DNA of 64,000 nt from Mycobacterium nebraskense (GTDB lineage: Bacteria > Actinomycetota > Actinomycetes > Mycobacteriales > Mycobacteriaceae), in the NCBI RefSeq assembly GCF_002102255.1, contig NZ_LQPH01000173.1:186001-250000 (forward strand), in the 5' to 3' direction. The notes beneath the pieces were generated by a model. The model saw nothing but the letters and a program-made list of their open reading frames with translations, had not been told where the DNA came from and searched no databases. Each line of letters opens with the position of its first letter. The stretch's first letter is position 1. The position numbers and the translations under genes were made by a program. Positions 57,426-64,000 of the stretch are shown piece after piece.

Positions 57426-58459
57426 CGAACCCACAAGGACCGCCGAACCAGGACCCGTCGAGGTGGGGCCGTCCCGGCAACCAGGGCCCCTTCGGCCAGC
57501 CCCCCACCGAGCGGCCGACCGAGCGGATCAGCACCGGTGGCCCGGCCCCTGCGCCGCCGCCCCCGGCTCCCGGTCCGCCGCCGGGTCAGACCGAACGGAT
57601 CGGCACGCCGCCGCCGAACATGCAGCAGCCCGACTACCGGCCGCCGCCGCCCATCCCGCCCGCGGGGCCGACGGAGAAGCTGGCCACTCCCGGCGACGAG
57701 CCGACGCCGGGGAAGAAGCGTCGCTTCCTGCGTGACCCGCTCTCGGTGGTGCTGGTCTGCATCATCGTGGTCTGCCTGGTGATCGCCGGGCTGGTCGGGG
57801 CCGAGCTGTACGTCCGTCATGTCGCCAACAGCAAGGTCGCCGAGGCGGTGGCGTGCGAGGTCAAGGACCAGGCCACCGCGTCGTTCGGGGTGGCGCCGTT
57901 GATGCTGTGGCAGCAACTCACCAAGCACTACACCAACATCTCGGTGTCGTCGGCCGGCAACCAGGTCCGCGACGCCAAGGGCATGAAGATCGACATCAAC
58001 ATCCGCAACGTCCAGCTCAAGGACACGCAGGACTCCAAGGGCACCATCGGATCGCTGGATGCGACCGTCACCTGGACGTCGGACGGCATCAAGGAATCAG
58101 TCCAGAACGCGATTCCGGTGCTGGGCCCCTTCGTCACCAACACGGTGACCACGCATCCCAACGACGGCACCATCGAGATGAAGGGCATGCTGGACAACCT
58201 CACCACCAGGCCGGTGGTGTCGGGCACCGGCCTGCAGCTGCAGATCGTCAGCTTCAATGCGCTCGGCTTCACGATGCCCAAGGAGTCGGTGCAGTCGACC
58301 CTGGACGACTTCACCTCGAACTTCACCAAGAACTACCCGTTGGGCATCCACGCGGATAGCGTGCAGGTCACCTCTAGCGGCGTGACCAGCCACTTCTCGA
58401 CGCAGAACGCAAGCATCCCCACCGGCAACAACAACGACCCCTGCTTCGCAAACCTCTGA
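57422..58459 (+). CDS. Membrane-anchored DUF2993-type protein with Pro-rich cytoplasmic arm (Rv0479c-like)
   Basis: A 345-aa protein from GTG 57422. The first 100 residues are Pro/Gly-rich (PAPAPPPPAPGPPPGQTER). A transmembrane helix (SVVLVCIIVVCLVIAGLVGA) follows near residue 118. The remaining 210 residues lie outside and resemble the LmeA/DUF2993 lipid-binding fold (VTWTSDGIKESVQNAIPVLG). LmeA-type proteins act in lipomannan elongation, so a periplasmic lipid-handling role is plausible but unproven. It begins inside the nitrilase stop codon. Confidence 0.85.
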   Translation: MTNPQGPPNQDPSRWGRPGNQGPFGQPPTERPTERISTGGPAPAPPPPAPGPPPGQTERIGTPPPNMQQPDYRPPPPIPPAGPTEKLATPGDEPTPGKKRRFLRDPLSVVLVCIIVVCLVIAGLVGAELYVRHVANSKVAEAVACEVKDQATASFGVAPLMLWQQLTKHYTNISVSSAGNQVRDAKGMKIDINIRNVQLKDTQDSKGTIGSLDATVTWTSDGIKESVQNAIPVLGPFVTNTVTTHPNDGTIEMKGMLDNLTTRPVVSGTGLQLQIVSFNALGFTMPKESVQSTLDDFTSNFTKNYPLGIHADSVQVTSSGVTSHFSTQNASIPTGNNNDPCFANL

Positions 58460-58524
58460 CCCCAGGGGCCTAACCCGTCCGGTAACGATGCGCGCCGGCA
58501 CGGCGGGCTGAGGCGCCGGACAGC

Positions 58525-59202
58525 CTAACCAAGCCCGTCGAGCACCGCACGGGTGCCGGACAGGCCGAGCCGGGTGGCACCCGCGTCCAGCATCGCGAGC
58601 GCGTCCGCGGTGGTGCGGATGCCGCCGCTGGCCTTGACGCCCAACCGGCCGCCGACGGTCTGACTCATCACGGCGACCGCACGCACCGACGCGCCGCCCG
58701 CGGGATGGAATCCGGTCGAGGTTTTGACGAAGTCGGCACCGGCGTCCTCGGCCGCGCGGCACACCTGCACCAGCGTGCCCCCGTCCGTCCCCGATAACAG
58801 CACCGCCGACTCCACTATCACCTTCAGCACGGCACCGGGGACGGCGGCGCGCACGGCCGCGATGTCGGCCCGCACCCCGTCAATGTCTCCGGCCTGCGCG
58901 GCGCCGATGTCGATGACCATGTCGACCTCGACGGCGCCGGATGCCACGGCCTGTTCGGCCTCGTGCGCCTTGACCGCCGAAATGTGCTTGCCCGACGGGA
59001 AACCCGCCACGCTCGCCACCGGGAGGCCTCCCCCGGCTCGCACCGCGACCGGAACCATCGACGGCGAGACGCACACGGCGTAAACGCCCAATTCGGCGGC
59101 CTCGGCGACAAGGGCGGCCACGTCGGCCTCGGTGGCCTCGGGCTTGAGCAGGGTGTGGTCGATCACCGCCGCCAGCTGGGCGCGGGTGGGTTTGCTCGCC
59201 AC
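58525..59202 (-). CDS. deoC: Deoxyribose-phosphate aldolase
   Basis: A 225-aa TIM-barrel aldolase cleaving 2-deoxyribose-5-phosphate to glyceraldehyde-3-phosphate and acetaldehyde. IDHTLLKPEATEADVAAL starts the barrel. DFVKTSTGFHP carries the Schiff-base Lys, and GVKASGGIRTTADALAML the second Lys. GTG 59202 overlaps the stop of the upstream gene as TAGTG. The 65 bp between it and the convergent gene carry only short GC-rich inverted segments. Confidence 0.96.
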   Translation of the reverse strand: MASKPTRAQLAAVIDHTLLKPEATEADVAALVAEAAELGVYAVCVSPSMVPVAVRAGGGLPVASVAGFPSGKHISAVKAHEAEQAVASGAVEVDMVIDIGAAQAGDIDGVRADIAAVRAAVPGAVLKVIVESAVLLSGTDGGTLVQVCRAAEDAGADFVKTSTGFHPAGGASVRAVAVMSQTVGGRLGVKASGGIRTTADALAMLDAGATRLGLSGTRAVLDGLG

Positions 59203-59615
59203 TAGAACCTTTCTTCGGGTGCGCCCGGATTACATCCGGACGCGACCATTTCGGCATCGTCGACGACGGGTCGCCACGGCTCCAGGTTCCAGCTGGTCTT
59301 GCCGGGCTCCGCCAGTTCGGCGAACTGCCAGTGACAGATGAACTGCGCGCGCATCCCGGCGGTGTCGGCATCCGGCGACAGCGCCAACACCTCGGTCCAC
59401 GCCTCGTCGGCGAGGGCCGCATTTCCGGGCTGCCCGGCGGCCAGCCGTCCCGACGGTGTCGGGAAAACCCGCAGGCTGCTCAGGCCGTGCCACTGCGCCC
59501 ACTCGGTGTGGTCGACGAACGGCGGGGACATCGTGGCCGGGTCCGCCGCCCCGGAGCCCGCCGGGCCCCAAAGTGCGACAAGCACCGCCGCCGGCGCCGC
59601 CAGCAGGGCCTTCAT
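59202..59615 (-). CDS. Secreted DUF2599 protein (Rv0477-like)
   Basis: A 137-aa exported protein. MKALLAAPAAVLVALWGPAG is a Sec signal with a likely cleavage after GSGAA. The mature part carries VDHTEWAQWHGLSSLRVFPT and ICHWQFAELAEPGKTSWNLE, with two Cys (ICHW and SGCNPG) probably disulfide-bonded. Function is unknown. The start follows the DUF2516 gene stop by 4 bp, and the stop overlaps the deoC start, indicating one operon. Confidence 0.85.
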   Translation of the reverse strand: MKALLAAPAAVLVALWGPAGSGAADPATMSPPFVDHTEWAQWHGLSSLRVFPTPSGRLAAGQPGNAALADEAWTEVLALSPDADTAGMRAQFICHWQFAELAEPGKTSWNLEPWRPVVDDAEMVASGCNPGAPEERF

Positions 59616-59619
59616 CGCG

Positions 59620-59883
59620 CTAGCGCGACTTACCTTGAATTTCCAGAAGTTTCGGCCGCACGTCGACCAGATAGACGCCCGCCGCGCACGCGGCGATCGC
59701 CATCCCGAGTACCCCGAAAACGAAACTCAGGATGGACGTCAGGGCAACGGCCAGACCGAGGATCACCAACCACACCGGCTTGGTCAGCTTGTCCGCAGCG
59801 GTGTAAGCGTCGGGCCGCTGTAGCGCGGCATGGACGAATGCATATACCGCCGTGACCAAGACGGCGATCTGCAAGACCAACAT
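59620..59883 (-). CDS. DUF2516 family membrane protein (Rv0476-like)
   Basis: An 87-aa protein from ATG 59883. A GTG at 59907 would add 8 residues, but its ribosome-binding site is poorly spaced. LVLQIAVLVTAVYAFVHAAL forms the first helix, PDAYTAADKLTKPVWLVILG is the family hallmark loop and second helix, and VFGVLGMAIAACAAGVYLVD the third. Function unknown. It lies between hbhA and the secreted-protein gene on the same strand. Confidence 0.85.
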   Translation of the reverse strand: MLVLQIAVLVTAVYAFVHAALQRPDAYTAADKLTKPVWLVILGLAVALTSILSFVFGVLGMAIAACAAGVYLVDVRPKLLEIQGKSR

Positions 59884-59938
59884 GACGGTACCCACGAGGT
59901 GGCTCACGCCTTAAGCGTATGCGGGCGCCATCCCAGAC

Positions 59939-59977
59939 GTCGACTCGGAGTTGCCCGCAGGACAACTCCGAGTCGAC
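59939..59977 (-). terminator. Perfect 15-bp hairpin after hbhA
   Basis: GTCGACTCGGAGTTG at 59939-59953 is exactly complementary to 59963-59977, with a 9-nt loop between them. It lies 9 bp after the hbhA stop in the leftward direction. There is no U-tract, as is common in mycobacteria. A role as terminator or transcript-stabilising 3' structure for the abundant hbhA mRNA is inferred. Confidence 0.65.
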
Positions 59978-59986
59978 CGTCTCGAC

Positions 59987-60592
59987 CTACTTCTGGGTGA
60001 CCTTCTTGGCCGCAGCCTTCTTGGCCGGAGCCTTCTTGGCCGTAGCCTTCTTGGCGGGCGCCTTCTTGGCGACGGCCTTCTGAGCCTTCTTGGCTGCCTC
60101 GTCGGACTTCTTGGGCAGCTCGATGCCGACCAGCTTGGCCGCGCGCTCACCGACCGCGCGGGTCTGCGATGCGACGGTGCCCAGCGCCTCCTGCGTCAGC
60201 TCGACGGCCTGGTCCACGTAGCCCTCGGCGCGCGCGGAGGCGTCGTCCAGGCCCGTCTGGCTGCGCAGCCGCTGCAGCGCGGCCTCGCCCCGCTCGACCA
60301 ACTCGTTGTAGCGGTTGGTCGCCGCGTCCAGGTAGCCCTCGGCGGCCTTGCGCAGCTCATCGCTGGTGAACCGTTCGCGCAGCTCGTCGAGCTGCTCGGG
60401 CAGGTCCTCCTGCAGCCGGGTCAGCCGTGCGCGGCTCTCCTCCACCCGGGTGCGGGTGTCGGCGCGGGTCTCTTCGGCTCGCTCACGCAGGGTGGCGATC
60501 AGGTCATTGACAGTGGCCAGGGCCAGGTCGGCCGCGCCCAGGGCCGCGAGCAGGGGAGCCCGCAAGTCTTCGATGTTGGTGTTGTCCGCCAT
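59987..60592 (-). CDS. hbhA: Heparin-binding haemagglutinin
   Basis: A 201-aa surface adhesin from ATG 60592; a longer frame adds 5 residues. The N-terminal part (MADNTNIEDLRAPLLAALGA) is followed by a long coiled coil (LRERAEETRADTRTRVEESR and RLTRLQEDLPEQLDELRERF). The C-terminus is a lysine-rich heparin-binding tail (KKAPAKKATAKKAPAKKA). It promotes aggregation and epithelial adhesion, and the tail is usually methylated. No Sec signal is present, as expected. The 184 bp upstream hold its promoter and no other gene. Confidence 0.97.
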   Translation of the reverse strand: MADNTNIEDLRAPLLAALGAADLALATVNDLIATLRERAEETRADTRTRVEESRARLTRLQEDLPEQLDELRERFTSDELRKAAEGYLDAATNRYNELVERGEAALQRLRSQTGLDDASARAEGYVDQAVELTQEALGTVASQTRAVGERAAKLVGIELPKKSDEAAKKAQKAVAKKAPAKKATAKKAPAKKAAAKKVTQK

Positions 60593-60776
60593 GGTTTTTC
60601 CTTTCATGGTTTTCCGTTTTTGGCGTTCTTGGGTGTTTGTTGTGGAAGCTGAGGCGGGCGTCTCCTTCTGGCTGGCGGCCGCCGGACCCTCGCTCCTGGG
60701 TAACCCGGGCGGCCGGTGCTTTATACATCACCACGCCATGGCGCGATGTGGAAGTCCTGCCGGCGGAACGGACTTG

Positions 60777-61193
60777 TCACTCGTCGCCGTAGGGTTCGGT
60801 CGAACACTCCTCGTTGCTGGATTCGCCGGCTTCGTTCTGGTGGGTGAACGATGTGTAGATGTCGAGCAGAATCTGCTTCTGCCGCTCGGTGATCGCGGTA
60901 TCGGTGATGATGGCGTCGCGCACTTGACTTTTGTCGCTGGGCTCGAGAATCCCGGCCCGCACATAGAGAACCTCGGCGGAAACGCGCAATGCCTTCGCGA
61001 TTTGATTGAGCACCTCGGCGGACGGCTTACGCAATCCGCGCTCCACCTGGCTCAGATACGGATTGCTGACCCCCGACTTTTCGGCGAGTTGGCGCACCGA
61101 GACTTGCGCGAGTTCACGCTGGCTCCGGATGAAGCTGCCGATGTCGGAGGCGGCATTGGACACCTTGGCGGAGAGTTTCTCCTCGGGTGCCAT
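60777..61193 (-). CDS. XRE-family HTH transcriptional regulator (Rv0474-like)
   Basis: A 138-aa protein from ATG 61193. The HTH_3 domain spans about residues 20-75: IRSQRELAQVSVRQLAEKSG, VSNPYLSQVERGLRKPSAEV and LNQIAKALRVSAEVLYVRAG. The acidic C-terminus (ITERQKQILLDIYTSFTHQN, then EECSTE) may mediate dimerisation or sensing. Published work on M. tuberculosis Rv0474 links it to copper response, as I recall. A perfect 28-nt palindrome at 61241-61268 lies just upstream and is the obvious operator candidate. Confidence 0.93.
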   Translation of the reverse strand: MAPEEKLSAKVSNAASDIGSFIRSQRELAQVSVRQLAEKSGVSNPYLSQVERGLRKPSAEVLNQIAKALRVSAEVLYVRAGILEPSDKSQVRDAIITDTAITERQKQILLDIYTSFTHQNEAGESSNEECSTEPYGDE

Positions 61194-61232
61194 GGCGTGC
61201 TCCTGGGTCGGACGGTCGATCGTGATGGCCCC

Positions 61233-61268
61233 AGATTACTACAAGTGCTTGCTTTTGCAAGCACTTGT
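61233..61268 (-). promoter_or_regulatory. Perfect 12-bp-arm palindrome overlapping the promoter of the XRE gene
   Basis: ACAAGTGCTTGC at 61241-61252 is exactly complementary to 61257-61268 across TTTT. On the leftward strand TTGCAA (61260-61255) and TAATCT (61238-61233) form a -35/-10 pair with a 16-bp spacer, so the palindrome covers the -35. Autorepression by the XRE protein is the likely meaning. A terminator for the upstream DUF445 gene is less likely because no U-tract follows. Confidence 0.7.
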
Positions 61269-61276
61269 TAGCACTG

Positions 61277-62671
61277 CTAGAAAAACAGCTGCGCGACGGT
61301 GTAGATCCCCAGACCCGCCAGGGAGCCGACCACGGTTCCGTTGATCCGGATGAACTGCAGGTCACGGCCCACGTGGAGCTCGATGCGCCGGCTTGCCTCC
61401 TCGGCGTCCCAGCGCTCGATGGTGTCAGTGATGATCGCCGTGATCTCGACCCCGTACTGCGAAACCAGGTGCTGGGCCGCGCGCACGATCCAGTTGTCCA
61501 CCTTGTCGCGCAGGTCGGCGTCGTCGCGCAGCGATTCGCCGATGCGCACGACCGTGTCGGCGATGCGGGTGCGCAGCGTGCTGGACGGGTCGTCCACGCC
61601 CTCGAGCACCAGCCGTTTCAGCGTGTTCCAGGCCGTCGCGGCGGCGTTGGCGATCTCGTCGCGCGCCATCAGCTGCCCTTTGATCGCGTCGGCGCGCGCG
61701 ATGGTCTCCGCGTCGTATTGCAGGTCGTCGGCGAATTCGAACAGGAAACGGGTGGCCGAGCGACGCAGCTCGTGGTCGGGACTGCGGCGCACCTTGTCGG
61801 TGAAGTCCATCAGCTCACGGTGGATGCGGTCGCCGACCAGTTGGTCGATGAAGCGTGGCGACCACGTCGGCGAGTCGCGCTCGACCACCCGCTGGATCAC
61901 CTCGCCGGCGTTCAGCGACCACTGAAAGGCCCGGTCGGCCAGCAGCTGGATCAGCGCCTCCTGCCGGTTCTCGGCCAGCAGGGTCGCCAGCACCCGTCCG
62001 ACGGGTGGCCCCCACTGCGGTTCGGCGACGCGGCGCACGATCATCCGGTCGATCACCTGCTGGACGTCCTCGTCGCGCAGCAGCTCGACCAGCACCCGCA
62101 GCACCGTGGCCGTCTCGCCGGCCACCCGCGCGGCGTGCGCGGCCTCCGACAGCCACTTGCCGAGCCGACCGGGCACCTGCGCATCCCGCAGTTTGGTCTC
62201 CACCACCGGCGGCGACAGGAAGTTCTCCCGCACGAACGTTCCCAGGCCCTCGCCGAGCTGGTCCTTCTTGCGCTTGATGATCGCGGTGTGCGGGATAGGA
62301 ATGCCCAGCGGATGCCTGAACAGCGCCGTCACCGCGAACCAGTCGGCCAGCGCGCCCACCATTCCGGCCTCCGCGGCGGCACCGACGTAGCCGACCCAGG
62401 CGCCCAGATGGGCGTGGGCCTGGGCCCACCGGCAGGCGAGGAACAAGACGCTGGCGGCGATCAGGAAGCTCAGCGCCACTGCCTTCATCCGGCGCAACGC
62501 CACCCGGCGCTCCGCGTCGGCCTGTGGGTCGGCACCGGCGAAGGATTCGGCCAGCGACGGGTGAGAGCGCCCGGTTGAGGTCACCGGTGTCGTCGAGTCC
62601 GGCCCCGCCGCTCGCGGGCCCGGCGCTTCGCCTCGAGGCGAGGCTCTGTGTACCACCACTCCATCATTCAT
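61277..62671 (-). CDS. DUF445 domain membrane protein (Rv0473-like)
   Basis: A 464-aa protein. One N-terminal helix (AVALSFLIAASVLFLACRWA) and a short GYVGAAAEAGMVGALADWFA-VTALFRHPLG-type segment mark the DUF445 (YheB/YjiN) family. A long helical, charged body follows, and a C-terminal helix (VVGSLAGLGIYTVAQLFF) re-enters the membrane. It is probably an envelope-associated scaffold of unknown role. 83 bp separate its stop from the XRE gene start, and 101 bp separate it from the divergent madR. Confidence 0.88.
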   Translation of the reverse strand: MNDGVVVHRASPRGEAPGPRAAGPDSTTPVTSTGRSHPSLAESFAGADPQADAERRVALRRMKAVALSFLIAASVLFLACRWAQAHAHLGAWVGYVGAAAEAGMVGALADWFAVTALFRHPLGIPIPHTAIIKRKKDQLGEGLGTFVRENFLSPPVVETKLRDAQVPGRLGKWLSEAAHAARVAGETATVLRVLVELLRDEDVQQVIDRMIVRRVAEPQWGPPVGRVLATLLAENRQEALIQLLADRAFQWSLNAGEVIQRVVERDSPTWSPRFIDQLVGDRIHRELMDFTDKVRRSPDHELRRSATRFLFEFADDLQYDAETIARADAIKGQLMARDEIANAAATAWNTLKRLVLEGVDDPSSTLRTRIADTVVRIGESLRDDADLRDKVDNWIVRAAQHLVSQYGVEITAIITDTIERWDAEEASRRIELHVGRDLQFIRINGTVVGSLAGLGIYTVAQLFF

Positions 62672-62772
62672 CGTCCCGGCCGATTAGTGTGACCGCACTG
62701 TTCACAGAGCCTGCACCAGCGCGCGGCCGAAACCCGAAACAGTCGCGCACGCCGTAGTATCGAGGACGTCTA

Positions 62773-63516
62773 GTGAATGGGATATCGGCGACAGTGGCAG
62801 AGCGAACGTTGGCTGCGGTGGCGGCCAAGACGGATGGTCGCAAGCGGCGCTGGCACCAACACAAGGTGGAGCGCCGCAACGAGTTGGTAGACGGCACGAT
62901 CGACGCGATTCGGCGGCACGGCGGCGCGTTGAGCATGGACGACATCGCCGCGGAGATCGGCGTCTCCAAGACGGTGCTGTATCGCTATTTCGTCGACAAG
63001 AACGACCTGACGACCGCCGTGATGATGCGGTTCACCCAAACCACCCTGATTCCAAATATGGCCGCGGCGCTGACGTCCAATCTCGACGGCTTCGACCTGA
63101 CCCGCGAGGTGATCCGCGTGTACGTCGAGACCGTCGCGAACGAGCCCGAGCCGTATCGCTTCGTGATGTCCAACAGCTCGGCCAGCAAGAGCAAGGTGAT
63201 CGCCGACTCCGAGCGGATCATCGCCCGCATGCTCGCGGTGCTGATGCGCCGCCGCATGCAACAGGCGGGGATGGACACCGGTGGCGCGGAACCCTGGGCC
63301 TACCTGATCGTCGGCGGCGTGCAGCTGGCCACTCACTCCTGGATGTCCTCCCCGCGCATGAGCCGCGACGAGTTGATCGACTACCTGACGATGATGAGCT
63401 GGAACGCGCTGAAGGGCATCGTCGAGGTCGGTGGATCGCTGCAGAAGTTCCGCGAAGAGCCCCATCCTTCGCCGATCGTGCCGCCCCGCGGGCATGAGGA
63501 TCGGTCCCAGCTCTAG
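62773..63516 (+). CDS. madR: TetR-family regulator MadR (Rv0472c-like)
   Basis: A 247-aa protein from GTG 62773, behind GAGG; a GTG seven codons later is also in frame. The TetR HTH is TIDAIRRHGGALSMDDIAAE and IGVSKTVLYRYFVDKNDLTT. The C-terminal ligand domain is helical (VIRVYVETVANEPEPYRFVM, EPWAYLIVGGVQLATHSWMS). M. tuberculosis/M. smegmatis MadR responds to acyl-CoA and controls desaturases of mycolic acid synthesis. Its location next to pcaA fits that theme. Confidence 0.9.
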   Translation: MNGISATVAERTLAAVAAKTDGRKRRWHQHKVERRNELVDGTIDAIRRHGGALSMDDIAAEIGVSKTVLYRYFVDKNDLTTAVMMRFTQTTLIPNMAAALTSNLDGFDLTREVIRVYVETVANEPEPYRFVMSNSSASKSKVIADSERIIARMLAVLMRRRMQQAGMDTGGAEPWAYLIVGGVQLATHSWMSSPRMSRDELIDYLTMMSWNALKGIVEVGGSLQKFREEPHPSPIVPPRGHEDRSQL

Positions 63517-63525
63517 GGCTCGCAA

Positions 63526-63548
63526 CGCCGCACGGCGGGCCTTCTTTT
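63526..63548 (+). terminator. Possible weak terminator after madR
   Basis: CGCC at 63526-63529 and GGCG at 63534-63537 can form a 4-bp hairpin, and CTTCTTTT at 63541-63548 is a U-rich run. The stem is short, so this is only a candidate. The remaining gap to pcaA (to 63706) contains a GACGCA-TGGG-TGCGTC inverted repeat at 63642-63657. Confidence 0.3.
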
Positions 63549-63706
63549 GTGAATTGGGCCCATCTCGTGTGACGCTAAAGACCCGCTGGGAGGACGACTT
63601 GCATCGACGCAGCGACTACCATCCAGGGGTGCATCGGGGGTGACGCATGGGTGCGTCGTGCTGGCTGGCAATCCCTGCCTCCGCATAACGAAAGGCTCTT
63701 CTCGAC

Positions 63707-64000
63707 ATGTCCGTCCAGCTCACGCCGCATTTTGGAAACGTGCAGGCCCACTACGACCTGTCTGACGACTTCTTTCGGTTGTTCTTGGACCCAACCCAGA
63801 CGTACAGCTGCGCCTACTTCGAGCGCGACGACATGACGCTGGAAGAGGCGCAGCTCGCCAAGATCGACCTGGCGCTGGGCAAGCTGAAGCTCGAGCCGGG
63901 GATGACGCTGCTGGACATCGGCTGCGGCTGGGGCGCCACCATGCGACGGGCCATCGAGAAGTACGACGTCAACGTCGTGGGCCTGACGTTGTCGGAGAAC
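63707..64000 (+). CDS. pcaA: Cyclopropane mycolic acid synthase PcaA (partial, 3' end outside window)
   Basis: The first 98 codons are present from ATG 63707 and run off the right edge. MSVQLTPHFGNVQAHYDLSD and RLFLDPTQTYSCAYFERDDM match the N-terminus of PcaA (Rv0470c). LLDIGCGWGATMRRAIEKYD is the SAM-binding loop. PcaA forms the proximal cis-cyclopropane of alpha-mycolates, needed for cording and persistence in M. tuberculosis. GAAAGG lies upstream. The Rv0471c gene I recall between it and madR is absent; only 190 bp separate the two here. Confidence 0.95.
   Translation, partial: MSVQLTPHFGNVQAHYDLSDDFFRLFLDPTQTYSCAYFERDDMTLEEAQLAKIDLALGKLKLEPGMTLLDIGCGWGATMRRAIEKYDVNVVGLTLSEN

Noticed and set aside
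1..64000. tRNA or rRNA genes, CRISPR arrays, insertion sequences
   Set aside because: No cloverleaf-like sequence, regularly spaced repeat array, transposase or terminal inverted repeat pair was recognised by reading; a tRNAscan-SE and ISfinder run would settle it.

Overview
The window is chromosomal DNA of a slow-growing Mycobacterium, most likely the M. avium complex or a close relative. The evidence is the high GC content, the frequent GTG starts, mycolate genes (hadD, cmaA2-like, pcaA), mshA, hbhA, senX3-regX3, a PPE gene, an EsxF/EsxE-like pair and MIRU-type intergenic repeats. Gene order follows M. tuberculosis from about Rv0535 (left end) down to Rv0470c (right end). Species and Rv equivalences are from memory and were not searched.

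Layout. 1-2642: pnp (partial, leftward), menA and fabH. 2649-9217: an Rv0531-like membrane protein, a 53-codon Rv0530A-like gene, a MinD/ParA-like ATPase, then a leftward, translationally coupled operon for haem and cytochrome c maturation (hemL, histidine phosphatase, thioredoxin-like lipoprotein, ccdA, resB, ccsA). 10607-16000: an F420-type reductase, a gabP-like permease, an intact methyltransferase, an MHS-type transporter and an SsuD-like monooxygenase; the transporter-monooxygenase pair looks like an accessory insertion. 16419-21744: a surface acylation/deacylation cluster (Tat-exported esterase, acyltransferase-SGNH fusion, 38-aa membrane peptide, SGNH hydrolase, second acyltransferase). 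21991-28632: oprA and the early tetrapyrrole operon hemA-hemC-hemD-hemB with two membrane-protein genes and a glutaredoxin-like gene.

28692-34695: the EsxF/EsxE-like pair (at the place where I recall mmpS2/mmpL2 in M. tuberculosis), serB1-hadD-cmaA2 with a strong intrinsic terminator, then an acyltransferase/epimerase pair, the 33-aa ribosomal protein bS22 and an excisionase-type HTH gene. 34835-44253: proC, a thioesterase-fold protein, a TIM-barrel isomerase, Rv0497-like, ppx1, a Cys-rich protein, a FadR-type regulator and its divergent three-gene GMC oxidoreductase operon. 44532-49955: an accessory PPE gene, a Nudix hydrolase, senX3-regX3 joined by a MIRU, gpm1 and a YbjN gene. 49952-64000: mshA, a ROK regulator, an SDR, lprQ, murB, a nitrilase, deoC, hbhA, an XRE regulator with a perfect palindrome, a DUF445 protein, madR and the 5' part of pcaA.

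Most of the window is core genome. The observations most worth following are the EsxEF-like pair without a toxin gene beside it, a triple 11-bp-phased GTTC repeat upstream of senX3, MIRU micro-ORFs that stop/start-couple neighbouring genes, a palindromic operator sitting in the spacer of the GMC operon promoter, and the SsuD/transporter insertion next to a 420-bp unexplained region. No tRNA, rRNA, CRISPR array or insertion sequence was found.
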